Assembly (NCBI GenBank): GCA_907165135.1
Contig: OU015569.1
Span: forward strand, 12,276,501-12,340,500
From: Oikopleura dioica
Taxonomy: Eukaryota > Chordata > Appendicularia > Copelata > Oikopleuridae
Direction: 5' to 3'
Length of the DNA: 64,000 bases
The notes under the pieces were generated by a model. The model saw only the letters and a list, made by a program, of their open reading frames with translations, was not told where the DNA came from and made no database searches. A program made the position numbers and the translations under genes. Positions 21,658 through 32,773 of the stretch are shown in pieces (the stretch's first letter is position 1; every line of letters begins with the position of its first letter).

Positions 21658-24369
21658 TTATTCTTCTCGCTTCTCAAATCGCATCATGGAAAATTTCGGA
21701 AAACGCATTGACAAGTCTTCAGCAATGTCCATATTTCCAGCCGTTCTAGGTAACAAAATATAGACCAAGTAAAAGCATTGTTGCAAATTTTGCTTTATTT
21801 TTGCTGAGCTGAGCTGATCTGAGTAGAAATTTCTCTGAGCTGAGATGAGCTGGCCTTATTTTAATGAAGTTGAGCTGAGCTGAGCGGACCCTCATTAGAG
21901 CTGAGCTGAGCTGAGCTCAATGATAATTGTCTGAGCTGAGGTGAGCTGAGCTGGCCTTTTTAAGGAAGTTGAGCTGAGCTGAGCTTAGTGATAATTGTCC
22001 GAGCTGAGCTGAGCAGATCAGCTCATTTTTAAAACTCACTGAGCTGAGCTGAGCGACTGCCCAGCTCACTCAGTTAGCTCAGCTCACGCAGCTCAGCAAA
22101 TTTGCAACTCTGAGCAAAAGTACAAAGATTTCGAACCTGACAAGTCGATATTCTCGAACAATGTTCGTGGCGAAAATAAACTGCTCTTCGATGGCGATTT
22201 GTTTTCCAATGCAGTTCCTCAGTCCAACAGAAAAGCTGCAAACGCGCATGTCGTGAACGTACTCCCCATTCTTGAGAAAGCGATCGGGAATGAACTTGTC
22301 TGGCTGAGGGAAGTTCGCTGGGTTCGCGAAGACAGCAGCCATCGAGGCTAACAATCATTTTCAGAGAATAAAAAGATAAGGAAAGTTAACCGTAAAGCGT
22401 GGATCCTTTCTCAATCAAAACGCCGTCGACGACCATGTCTTCTGAAGCCTGATGCGGGATGTTTTCAGGAGCAGCTGGATTCAATCGCATGTTTTCGAGC
22501 AGAACGGATCTTGTATATGGGCGAAAAGGGTTCAAAAAAGGTAAAAAATTATATTATATTATATTATATTATATTATATTTTATTATATTATTACTAATT
22601 TAGTTATAATAATCAATCAGGAAAAAGTAAAGTTTTCGAACCCCGATGTCAGTTTTCCTTCTTGATATCATTATCTGTCTCCAGCGAATTCATGATTTCT
22701 CGATGCATTTTGTCTTGCACTTCTGGCCGGTCGGAAAGAACTGCGCACAACCAAGTCAAGGTATTCCTTCAAACATCGACTGACAAGTTCATTTTTTCGT
22801 GAATACTCACGCAAGAGTGTCGCTAGCAGCAGCGTAAATGATAAGAGCAGTTCCAGCGACGACGTCGAAGCCCAGCCGCGGCTCATTTTCCGCCTCAATA
22901 AGGATCATATCTTGAAAATAAATAAACATATAAATGGGCCCCTTTTGTTACCTAAAAATCCCTTGGATTGCTCTTGTCGAGCGTTTCTCTGTGCTTGACG
23001 ACGTTTTCGAAGCAGAACTGATTGAACTTCTTGTGCGCTCCGTAGTACTTGTCCAAGGTCGCTTTCCAGATCATTTGGTAAAGAGGATTTTGTGAAATGA
23101 AAAGAGGCAATTTGCCAGCCGCCGTTTTCTTTAAAAGAACCGGAACGATTGTTTCAAACACAATCTTCATTTGCTCTTCTAGCATCTTGAACACTAAATT
23201 TTCGTCAGGACTCGAGAACTTAAGAATTATCACCTGGATCGTCAAAGTCGAAAGTTGTTCCGAAAGCAAAGCCTGTGACTGGGCTCGGCAACCTGTGTAG
23301 AAAGCCTGAGTCAGGGTCTGAAAGAGCTGAAATGAAAAGCCGCGCTAGAATTTTTGATAGATTGTAATGGTAGTATTTTCATTCTGCGCGGCTTTTCATT
23401 TGAGCTCTTTCAGACCCTGACTCAGGTTTTCTACACAGGTTGCCGAGCCCAGGCCTGTGATGACATTCATAGTGCCATTTACGAAAACCGCTTTGGGGTC
23501 GATGCCTTCTTCCGAGCTTCCTTTTGGCCGAGAATGCGATTCACGGACTCGGAGCTCTGCTCGATTATTTCGATGATTCGGTTCCGCCCGGTGAGTTTTT
23601 TCGTCGTTTCGTACCAAATTGTTCGAAACTTTCTGTGGAAGTCATCGTAAGGCCCATCCGCCAGTCCTGAATTGTATCCCGGGCCATTCTTGATCAGCTG
23701 GTCCTCTGCGCCCAGTATTTCCAGAGCCTGTTTGTCCATCTCGTAGTGTTTGACATTCCTTTCCGTGTCGACTTTTATCTTCGCGTTGTAATCTCGATTC
23801 GAAAGCTCCTTTTGCGCGAACGCTTCCTTCATGAAGTCGAAATCCGTGATCATGTAAAAATTGCTTCAAGGCTTAAATTGGTAGACGTTTGTTATGTCCC
23901 AAAATGTCCCCGAATGTCTTGAATGTCCCCAAATGTCCCGAATGTCCTCAAATGTCCCGAATGTCCCCGAATGTCCCGAATGTAGTAAAAAGTCGGGGAC
24001 ATTCGAAACATTCGGGTACATTCGGGACATTTGAGGACATTCGGAGACATTTTGGACATTCGAGGACATAAGAGGGGCGTTCCCTTAAATTTGTGCTCTT
24101 GGCCGATTTTTGGATAACTACTTGCTATAAGCCATTCCTATAAGTCGAAAAGGGATACAGCTCAGGGCGAAAGATTTTTGGCAAATTTCCCTTTTGAAGG
24201 CTTCGGCGAGGTCTTTCGCGTTTTGAGCTTTTTGCAAGGAGAATGGAAAGCTCGGAATCGGGTGAAATTTGTACTTCAGCCAAATTTGCAGCAGTCGCCC
24301 GAAAACGAGGACCAGCAAAGTCAAAAATAGAAACGAAATCATCTTTGCTCTCTTTGCTGAGGTAACCAC
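21658..24369 (-). CDS. Cytochrome P450 monooxygenase
   Basis: Starts MVTSAKRAKMISF with a hydrophobic N-terminal ER anchor (LFLTLLVLVFGRLL) and a Pro-rich hinge. Later blocks are ITDFDFMKEAF, FNQFCFENVVKH, the I-helix (GTALIIYAAASDTLAWL, in place of the usual AGxET), EDMVVDGVLIEKGS, FPQPDKFIPDRF and the haem-binding loop FSVGLRNCIGKQIA with its axial Cys. The last exon (SMRFPKFSMMRFEKREE, stop 21658) follows an intron filled with GAGCT repeats. It resembles CYP2-clan enzymes; the substrate is unknown. Introns hold an AP-1-type MITE (23279-23451), a GTCCC hairpin array (23895-24065) and a TTATA microsatellite. Junctions near the 5' end (24150-23870) are tentative. Confidence 0.85.
21790..22085. 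repeat. GAGCT/GCTGA pentamer repeat in a CYP intron
   Basis: Runs of (GAGCT)n separated by short unique spacers, repeated several times. A related CTCAG-type array occurs at 47400-47660. Confidence 0.85.
22548..22600. repeat. ATATT microsatellite
   Basis: Tandem ATATT/TTATA pentamers in a CYP intron. Confidence 0.85.
23279..23451. mobile_element. AP-1-type hAT-like MITE in a CYP intron
   Basis: A 173-bp element from CTGGGCTCGGCAACCTGTG to CACAGGTTGCCGAGCCCAG has a perfect 8-bp target duplication GCCTGTGA (23271-23278, 23452-23459). Both arms hold TGAGTCA/TGACTCA and AAAAGCCGCGC. Confidence 0.9.
23895..24065. repeat. AATGTCCC/GGGACATT fold-back array
   Basis: 9-10-nt units AATGTCCCG on the left half and the complement CGGGACATT on the right half form one long imperfect hairpin in a CYP intron. 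Confidence 0.8.
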
Positions 24370-24599
24370 TTTGAAAGCAGAACCAGTCAGTTGTTTATTT
24401 TAAGGAGCAAGCGACCACCAAAGAACAAATATTTCATTCGCTTTCTCCGACCTTTACATTCTTTCCCGAACGCTGCTGCGTGAACGTTCGCCAAAGAACA
24501 AACATGCTCTTTTTCTCCAGAATTAACTCGTCCGCTTCGCAAAAAGCAACCAAAGTGCAGGCTCAAACAGAGTTGCCATTTCGCTCCCATCAAAAATTA

Positions 24600-25880
24600 T
24601 GACTACCGTAGTCTACCGTGACCAAAGATGCTACCGCTTTCAAGCTCGGCTCCGCGACAAAGTTTGATCCCCATCAACCCGTGCTTACTGTCAGAAATTT
24701 AGCGGGAGAAGAGAAATTCGAGAGCGAAATTTCCAGCTGAGTGGAGAAACTCGTGGAGAAGCACGAGGAAAAATGAAGTCGGCGAGGTAGAAATTCGAAG
24801 TCGGAATCGAAGAGGTCATATAAATACGCTGCGATCTTCGCATTCTTGTCCGGAAGTCAAAAAATTGTGAATTTGGTTGTTGAATAAGTTGAACTCTTGA
24901 AAACTAGAATAAGAGAGTAAACCGAAATTAAAGAGAGCTCGGACGAAGATGCTGTTTGACGATATTCCTCGATTTAGGCGGACTTTATCCAAATGCAGAG
25001 TTTATCAAAATGGATAAAGTCAAAATTGGATAATCTCCGCAGATGGATAAAGTCCGCCATTTTTTCTTCTAAAATTTTCTAGAACAAAGGATTTTTTCCA
25101 AAAATGGATAAACGCGATCACTTTTTCATTGATAATTCTTAAATAATGCCTTTCAAATCATATAGAACATTATACTCAACACCCCTCACAGCCTAAGAAA
25201 GTTACATATCGTATCGCTGAAGGCTTCTGCTAAGTCATAAGAACTGATCGAAAAAGCGACCTGGTCGGAAACGAGCACCGAACGGCGAGTTGGAAGTTGT
25301 GTACGCCAATTGTGCCCAGATTCACCGAACAACCCGACCATGGATAATTAAAATAAACCTCTTAAAAATCTTGCCATTCAGGGCGAATCTACTGCAACAG
25401 CAGTTATTTGCTTATGATAGTTAAAAATACATAGTTAATACGAACAACCGTCTCTACGAACCAACTGGTTCCTCCTTCAACAACCCAATCAGCTTTCCTG
25501 GCACCCGTTATTCTGATGACTCGACGGAACTTTATAAAAAATATGTATTCTTTGTTATTTATACACAAAAACGCAAATCTTCAACAAATTAAAGTTTTTA
25601 TAAACCAATAAATCACAAAAGCACTTTTTCAAATGAATAGTCAGTGTCATATTTAAAATATGATATTTTTGTAACTTAGTAGTAAACAAGTCAGTGAAAA
25701 TAGTCAGTAAATATAATACTGAAATTTTTTAAAGTGTGCCAAAGAGAGAGACAGGCAAATTCCTCAAGTAAGATTAAACGGGTTAAATATTCTGTAAGTT
25801 TTTGTTAATGTTTTGCCTTTGAAAATACCCCTGAAGGGTGTAAATATACAGTTTTTAGTAAAAGAAATCAGGTGAAATGA
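24600..25880. other. Gap between the CYP and kinase-peptidase genes
   Basis: No gene was recognised. A TATA-like CATATAAATACGC is near 24818-24830 with a purine-rich upstream stretch (GAGAAATTCGAGAGCG); it may be a promoter for an unidentified plus-strand transcript. The rest is AT-rich single-copy-looking sequence. Confidence 0.3.
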
Positions 25881-25885
25881 ATTGA

Positions 25886-26152
25886 TTGGCAAGCTTTCGG
25901 CATTTCGCCATCATCAGGCCACTGAATGGTTCAATAGATACAGAAAAAGTAGGGAGGACTTACGGTGAAACAGGACAAGTCCTGAGTGAGTTAGAAATGG
26001 GGGAAGGGTAACCGGCAAAACGAAGTCTAGAGAATTTTATGAAAAGAGTCTAGAGACTTTTTCACACAAATTGTGCGCAGCTGAGCGCAAGAGAGGGAAC
26101 CCAGCGAAGTGGCCAGTGGCCTGATGATGGCGAAATGCCGAAAGCTTGCCAA
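25886..26152. mobile_element. Short inverted-repeat element with hammerhead-like core
   Basis: The 38-bp arms (TTGGCAAGCTTTCGGCATTT and complement) enclose about 190 bp. Each arm, read outward, contains CTGATGA-T-GGC-GAAAT-GCC-GAAA, the arrangement of the conserved hammerhead ribozyme core. No coding capacity. Confidence 0.6.
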
Positions 26153-26265
26153 TAAATTATTACGAAAACAACATTATGAAACGTCAACTTCAATTACGAA
26201 ATGAATTGAGTTCGTGTTTGAAAAATACGTTTATTTTTTCGGGTTCTTCTTCCTATTAAGGCGTT

Positions 26266-29200
26266 TCAGCGCTCTTTTTCATTACCTCTGTAACGTTCAA
26301 CAGCGTCTAAAATTTGTCCTTCTTCAAACCCCATCTAAATCGCATAATTAAAGAATAATTACTTATTTTTATTGATATTGAAATTTACCGCTTTTGAATT
26401 TTGGATTGCAGTTGCTATCGCAGGCTTGTGACTCAAAGTGATTGAATATGCCTGAGGAAGAAGATGCCATTTTCCTTTCTTCAAGTTGAATTTCTCATGA
26501 ACCAAATTAATGATTTCGTTGTTGGCTCCTTTATAAACGTAATTGCTGCTGGAGAGTTTGAACATCATATTTATATCACTCGCGTAGTATGGCCGGTCGA
26601 GCGGAATTCTGAGTTGATTGCCATGTACCCTACCCTGATGTTTGATGAGAGTATTCTGGAGAACGTATTCGCGGTTTTCGACTCGGTCAAGCACCATTTG
26701 GTGCATTAAAAACTACCGTCATCGTTTTGATACACGCCGGTAACAGTCAGCGGACGGTCTAATTTGAAATTTTCGTGAAGGAGCACTTATCAATGAAAAG
26801 TTCTGGAAAATGAGTGATAATGTAACTTTACCTTGTTTAAAATCGAAATCAGCTTTTGAGTTTTTCCCTTTGTCGATCATCTCCCATCCAGTGGGATGAA
26901 AATAAGTTTTGAACTTGAGTCTTTTGAGAAGCGTTTCGATTTCAGTGTGTTGAAAAGACTGTTCTTCTTCTTTGGGGTTGAGAGTTAATCCGGCCAAGCT
27001 GCGGGGATAAACAATCATTGTGATTGTTGTCAAAACTCTTTCCATCGAGAAAAATATTGCCATTTTATTATCGTCTATACTAGGGTCGGACACAAAAAAT
27101 TTTTGAAAGCCGCAAAAGGGAAATATATATGAATCGAAAGAGCAGAAGCTAGCGATTCGAATGATATATGTCTCGATGCCGTGAGAGTTGGGAATATTTT
27201 TTAAATAATTTTTAAAGTTTCAAAAAACGTGATAATTATACGGGATTCAAGAATTTCAACTTTTGTTCTAGGCGTGCTATGATTACGATCGATAGCTTTT
27301 CTTGAAGCTCAGTAATCACTGAATTCATCGAGGTGATATTTTTGGAACCAGCTGGTCATTCTGGTGGTTCGTCGCGGTTCAAACCTTTGGATGGATTGAG
27401 ATCCGGCAATATGCATATCAAAATGCATATTTTTTGATAAGAAGTAGTTCCAACAGATTTTCAAACAAAACCACTTCGTTGACCGACCGGTTCACAGCGG
27501 TTCAAAACGGTTCACGCTCCGAGTATTCACAAAATATTGAAATATGTATATCAAAATGCTTCTCTACTAAAAAGGAGTTTTTCAAACTGATTTTCGAACA
27601 GAACCACTTGGCTAACCGCCCGGTTCACAGTGGTTCAAAGCGGTTCACGGTCTGAATACCCACAAAATATTGTAATATGTATATCAAAATGCCTATCTAC
27701 TCAAGAGGACTCTAAAACTTACTTTCGAACAGAACCACTTGGCTTACCGCCCGGTTCACAGCGGTTCACGGTCTGAATATTCACAGAATATTGAAAGATG
27801 TATATGAAAATGCTGTTCTACTCAAGAGGAGTCTTTTAAACTGATTAACGAACCAAACCACTTGGCTAACCGCCCGGTTCAGAGCGGTTCAGAGTGGTTC
27901 ACGCTCTTAGTATTCACAAAATGCTGAGATATAAATATCAAAATGTATCTCTAGCTTAAGAAGTCATTTTAACAGATATTCGAACCAAACTACTTGGCTA
28001 AATGACTGGTTCGTCGTGGTTCAAGACAGTTCATCTTCTTTTTACAGTCCCATTCATAAAATTGAGTCTGCGACGGGGCGAAGCCGATCCGAAGGTGAGG
28101 CCAGTCTCGTTTATTCAATTGAGTCGGTGGCGGGGCGAAGCCGACCCGAAGGAGAAGCCAGTCTCGTTTATTCAACTGAGTTTGCGACGGGGCCAAGCCG
28201 ACCCGAAGGGAGGCCAGTCTCGTTTATTCAATTGAGTCCGTGACGGGGCGAAGCCGACCCGAAGGGAGGCCAGTCTTGTTTATTCAATTGAGTCTGTGAC
28301 GGGGCGAAGCCGACCGGAAGGGAGGCCAGTCTCGTTTATTCAATTCAGTTTGCGACGGGGCGAAGCCGACCCGAAGGGAAGCCAGTCTCGTTTATTCAAT
28401 TGAGTTTGCGACGGGGCGAAGCCGATCCGAAGAGGAGGCCAGTCTCGTTTATTCGCAGACTTAATTGAATAAACTGGACTGGCCATTCGGATCGACCTGG
28501 CCCCGTCCCAGACTGAATTAAATAAACGGAACCGGCCTCCCCTTCGGGTCGGCTTGGCCCCGTCGCAAACTCAATTGAATAAACGAGACTGGCCTCCCTT
28601 CGGGTCGGCTTCGCCCCGTCGCAAACTGAATTGAATGAACGAGACTGGCCTCCCTTCGGGTCGGCTTCGCCCTGTCACAGACTCAATTGAATAAACGAGA
28701 CTGGCCTCCCCTTCGAGTCGGCTTCGCCCCGTCGCAGACTCAATTAAATAAACGAGACTTTCCTTCCCTACGGGTTAGGGTTATATTTCAGCATTTTATT
28801 GATACTAAGAGCGTGAACCGCTTTGAACCACTGTGAACCGGGCGGTTAGCCAAGTGTTCGGAAATCAGTTTGAAAGACTCTTTTTAGTAGAGAAGCATTT
28901 TGATATACATATTTCAATATTTTGTGAATACTCGGAGCGTGAACCGTTTTGAACCGCTGTGAACCGGTCGGTCAACGAAGTGGTTTTGTTTGAAAATCTG
29001 TTGGAACTACTTCTTATCAAAAAATATGCATTTTGATATACATATTGCCGGATCTCAATCCATCCAAAGGTTTGGACCGCGACGAACCACCAGAATGACC
29101 AGCTGGTTCCAAAAATATCACCTCGATGAATTCAGTGATTACTTAGCTTCAAGAAAAGCTATCGATCGTAATCATAGCACGCCTAGAACAAAAGTTCAAA

Positions 29201-31805
29201 TTCTTGAATTCTCGTATCTGGTAGTTTCAGTCAACTTCGAGGCGCTAGAAAATCTCAGAGGATACCCAGATCATTTATTTTCCCAGTTATGAGAAGAAAA
29301 CGCTTTGAAAGCTCCAATATAAGCCATTGACCATGTTTCTAGCACCTATAAACCAGAAATAATTCTTGGAGATTCCTTTTAAAAACGTGAAATTTTCCAT
29401 ATTTGTCCTGTTCGGACATAAGAAAAAATTTTTTAAAAATATTCCCAATAGCTATGCATAAAATTTTTATTGAGGATAAAAGCCAAGTGTCTGTTACATA
29501 TAAACACCCATTATTGAGATTGCGGCTATTAGATTTTTTGAGATAAGGCTGTTTTAATATAGCTATTTAAAGAAAAATATGTCACTTGAAAAGTAAAAGG
29601 CGTCGCAACTGTCCTTATTTTTCATTTTTGCCTCTGAAATTTGTCTCGCATATATTTTGAACCCTTTACTGCAAATAACAAAGAGAAAATAGCTCATCAG
29701 CATTCATTATATATTGAATTCGATTTTTTAAAGCTTTTTAGCCAAAAAATAGCCATTTTTAGGGCTTTTAGCCTCTCTAATCCAACGTTCACCACCAATG
29801 GTGCTAAATTTTTGTGGGTGGGGGTTTTTGACCATGCTGAATTCGGTACTGATGAGAAAAAAGGATTTGAGAACTTTTTTCTGTGTCCGACCCTAGTCTA
29901 TACCCAAGTCATTTTGGAGTGCCCATCTGAGAAGAGTACTGACTGAAATTGGGACACAAAGATTCGTGTCTTTTTGGTCGACAATATTCTGCGTCAGATT
30001 TTCAAAGTCTTGGTTCATTTGCTTCGTGTATTGTCCCTTCCAATTCGCCAGGACTTTCGATTTCGTTAGATTTGAATCGAGAGCGAAATCAAATTTTGAG
30101 TTTTTCAAGGAAATGATTTTTGAAACGCTTTTGATTTCTTCGATTGACGGTTTTTTTGAAGAGAGCCATTCCGCCTTGCTAGACTAAAATAATAAGATTA
30201 AAAATATTATACAAGTCAATTCTTCGTTTTTATCAAAAAATTGTACCTTCAGCTCGTTTTCGATTTCTAATCTATCTTCATCCGTTTCCATTGGCATAAA
30301 CAAAAGACTCCACGCGGTTTTCCAGTCACAAAGGGTCCAAATGTGGACTGGAAACTCAGGACTTCCACCACTATTTGCGGTACTGTCCAACTGCTGAATT
30401 TGCGTAAAAGCCGCTGTACCAGCCCCTAAAGAAATTGGAGGGTTATAATGTTTTCATGTTCAGAAAAATAAACTAACCAATGAAACTGGCAAGAACAAAT
30501 TTGTCGCCTCTCCTTCTATAACCCATTTGTCGAAATCTCTCGCTTTTTGATCCTTCGATGATGCCGAAATCTGTCCACACGGGTACAATACCAGAGTTTC
30601 CCTTTTTCAGGAGAACGTTCTCCGGTTTTGCATCAAGATGTTTGATCCCTACGGCTCGCAAATATTCTAATCCCTCCATGACTCCTTTTGCTATTTCTTT
30701 TCTCTCTTCTAATTCCAACTTGTTTCCTCTAAGCAGTGTTCTCAAATCACCATCACACTTCTCCATGACTGTGATCCAGCCAAGACAGTCCTGTTTCTTG
30801 CTATCTTCTTTCAAAAAATCTCAATATTTGAGAAATTTTTTATCACATTTTGATGAAACGGGATCGCACTGTCGTGTCCATCGTGTCGATAAGTCGGCTT
30901 TGCAACTTCGCAATCTGAATTTTTATTTTTCTAGCTTCGAAGTTCAATTATTTAAGGACCCCCGTCAGCGAAAAATGAAAATTTTCAAAAATGCCGTATT
31001 TTTTGTTCTGAATGCGACTGGAAATAAGATTTAGTATAAAATCTTGACCTGAGCAAGTTTTGACCAATAAAACTCGAAAATTTTACCAAAAATTTCAAAC
31101 GTCATTTTTCGACGAAAAGTCGAATTTTCAAACGCGATTTTGAGGGTGTTAGAGTCGAGATAGACCCCAAAAAATCATGCCTCAAAATCGTTTTTTGACC
31201 TGTAGAATCCATTTCCGGGGTCAAAATTTTGAAATTCCGAAAATTGATTTTTCGAGGGGGGTCCTTAAATTACCTGCTGAAAGATGAATTTCAAAATGGA
31301 GCTCATCCGAGTTCTTAATTAATCGCTGAGTATTCGAAGCTGCTGGAAACTCCTCCGTAAAAAGGGCCGGGTCGAAACATTGGACTCGAACGGCGACATC
31401 CAACTTCCCAAAAGTCTCGTTTAAAATTATTGCTTCTCCGCCAGCTGAAATTTTTTTCTTCTCCAATGTTGGATCAAGAATCCATTCTCCCTCTTCTCTT
31501 TTTAACTTAGATCGCTCAAGCTTTTTTCCTCCAAAATCTGGATTTCGCTCAAGAATTTTCTCTTGTAACTTGGTGATAATCCACTTTTCTTTAAAGGAAT
31601 CATGTTTGCCTTCTCCATCGTCAAAAGTAACCTCGTCCCATCGACCACGTGGATACTCTTGAAACTCCATTCTCTCGACGGACAAGATAAGTCTGTCCGA
31701 ATCGTCCCTCGTTGTTTTTCTCTTCAAAAGCATATGAAAACCGTCAAGCCAGTTCTTAATGACTTCTCTCGTCAATTCTTTTGGATGCCCCGTTACTTTT
31801 GTCAT
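26266..31805 (-). CDS. Protein kinase-like / papain-like cysteine peptidase fusion, split by a transposon
   Basis: Exons in order: 31805-31274, about 30813-30490, 30428-30246, 30182-29896, then (after the inserted element) 27080 onward to 26266. The N-terminal half has a Gly loop (ISAGGEAIIL), VAVRVQ where the usual VAIK Lys is Arg, a catalytic loop HLDAKPENVLL and a DFG, so a protein kinase fold, possibly catalytically weakened. The C-terminal half has DQKDTNLC (Gln six residues before Cys, as in papain) and later MHQMVLDRV...LQNT with His and Asn 16 apart, again papain spacing. The end MGFEEGQILDAVERY resembles a UBA helix. Two defects: a 2.8-kb element within codons, and a one-base frame break near 26713 (run of five A), just before the catalytic His; a 32-nt intron is a weaker alternative. 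Substrates unknown. AATAAA at 26228-26233 (minus). Confidence 0.7.
27410..28025. repeat. Subterminal tandem array of the hAT-like element, left arm
   Basis: Four to five units of about 125-135 bp each contain ATGTATATCAAAATGC and GGTTCACAGCGGTTCA. Complementary units are at 28780-29045 in the right arm. Confidence 0.85.
28050..28765. repeat. Central 56-bp inverted tandem array of the hAT-like element
   Basis: About seven direct units with GACGGGGCGAAGCCGACCCG and CCAGTCTCGTTTATTCAATT are followed from about 28455 by five to six units in reverse orientation, forming a giant GC-rich palindrome. Confidence 0.9.
30952..31268. mobile_element. TTAA-flanked MITE in the kinase-peptidase intron
   Basis: The element is bounded by TTAAG-GACCCCCGTCAGC and GGGGGGTCC-TTAA and begins four bases after the intron donor. 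A diverged relative at about 40436-40748 shares CTCAAAATCGTTTTTTGAC and TTCCGGGGTCAAAATTTT. Confidence 0.75.
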
Positions 31806-31869
31806 TTTCGAAAATTTAAATTTTCTTACAATTTAACTTTTATGAGAGCTAACTCTACTGAATAATGCG

Positions 31870-32770
31870 TTGCGGAGTTATAGTCGTTTTACCGGGTCAG
31901 ATGAGAATCCGTGCGCTGCGTCGTTAAAAAGTAGTTAAAAAGTCATGGGAAACCTACATAGTATTCATCTGCGAAATATCTAATGATTAACGTCTGCTTC
32001 CTGTCATCAATTCGGATTAGCGTAAAATGAAAATTCTCAATAATAAAACGACATTCCACAAGAACGTGCTACTTGGTCAATTTTGCAACTGGAGCGAATT
32101 GTGTTTATTCTTATAGTTCGTTTCGTTCAATAAAATTCTAGTTCTCAGTTTTAAACTGTTTTAAAATGAAGCCTTTTTTAAAATGAGGCCATATCAGTTT
32201 ATGAACATACCGATTCCGCAAATTATTTTCTGAAGTAATTTATTTCTCACGAAACAAATTTTTGGGCTATTATTTAGCTGTAAAATGGAGGCGCGCAATC
32301 ACTTTGAAGGGACTAGTGCCCGGCGCCGGAGCCACTTTCCGCCCAGAGCAAGAGTTCGAAAAGTCCGCGAAATTTCCTCTCGGCCTTGCGCCCGAGCGCC
32401 CTCACCCGCTTGCAGTCAGTCCGAATGAAATCGCGGTACAAAAGGCAAGTCGCTTTTGATAGCAAGGAAGAGTCAAATCTATGGCCATGATCAATCGAAC
32501 GTTCAGACTCTTCTTCGCTTCCTGAAGAAGCAAAATAGATAACTCCTCGAACGTCACTGTCAAAAACTGGAATACACATCAAAATTAATTACGTCTCGAT
32601 TTATTTTTTGTTTTTGTAAAATGCAGCGCTCCTTCTGTCAGAGAAAAAGTTAAAATTTTGTGAATTGAGCCAAAAATTGTGGAGTTAAAAATTTTGCGAA
32701 TAAATTTGTCATGAAAGAAAAAAGTTCGCGACGTTTCGTCGACATTTTCTATTTTCGCCTTGTTTAGATT
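31870..32770. other. Gap with one weak open frame
   Basis: A minus-strand frame at 32582-32313 (acidic SSGSEEESERSIDHGHRF, then basic) overlaps an equally open plus-strand frame; the segment 32310-32450 is GC-rich and may be an exon or a promoter. Not assigned to a family. The remainder is AT-rich. Confidence 0.2.
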
Positions 32771-32773
32771 CTT

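Larger units (their letters stand above)
27081..29895. mobile_element. hAT-like foldback element inserted in a coding exon
   Basis: A 2,815-bp element has terminal inverted repeats TAGGGTCGGACACA and TGTGTCCGACCCTA and a perfect 8-bp target duplication GTCTATAC (27073-27080 and 29896-29903). Long arms face each other and consist of tandem units (see internal arrays). No transposase reading frame was recognised, so it is non-autonomous. TIR type (TAGGG) and the 8-bp duplication indicate the hAT superfamily. Deleting the element plus one duplication joins the host reading frame exactly. Confidence 0.92.

Noticed and set aside
28002-28243. Open frames in the 56-bp array as a repeat protein
   Set aside because: The unit length is not consistently a multiple of three and the reverse-oriented half is equally open; it is an array inside a transposon.
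30473-30814. Kinase exon as an independent gene starting at its own Met
   Set aside because: A good acceptor precedes the exon, the first Met is within the intron, and phase agrees with the upstream exon.
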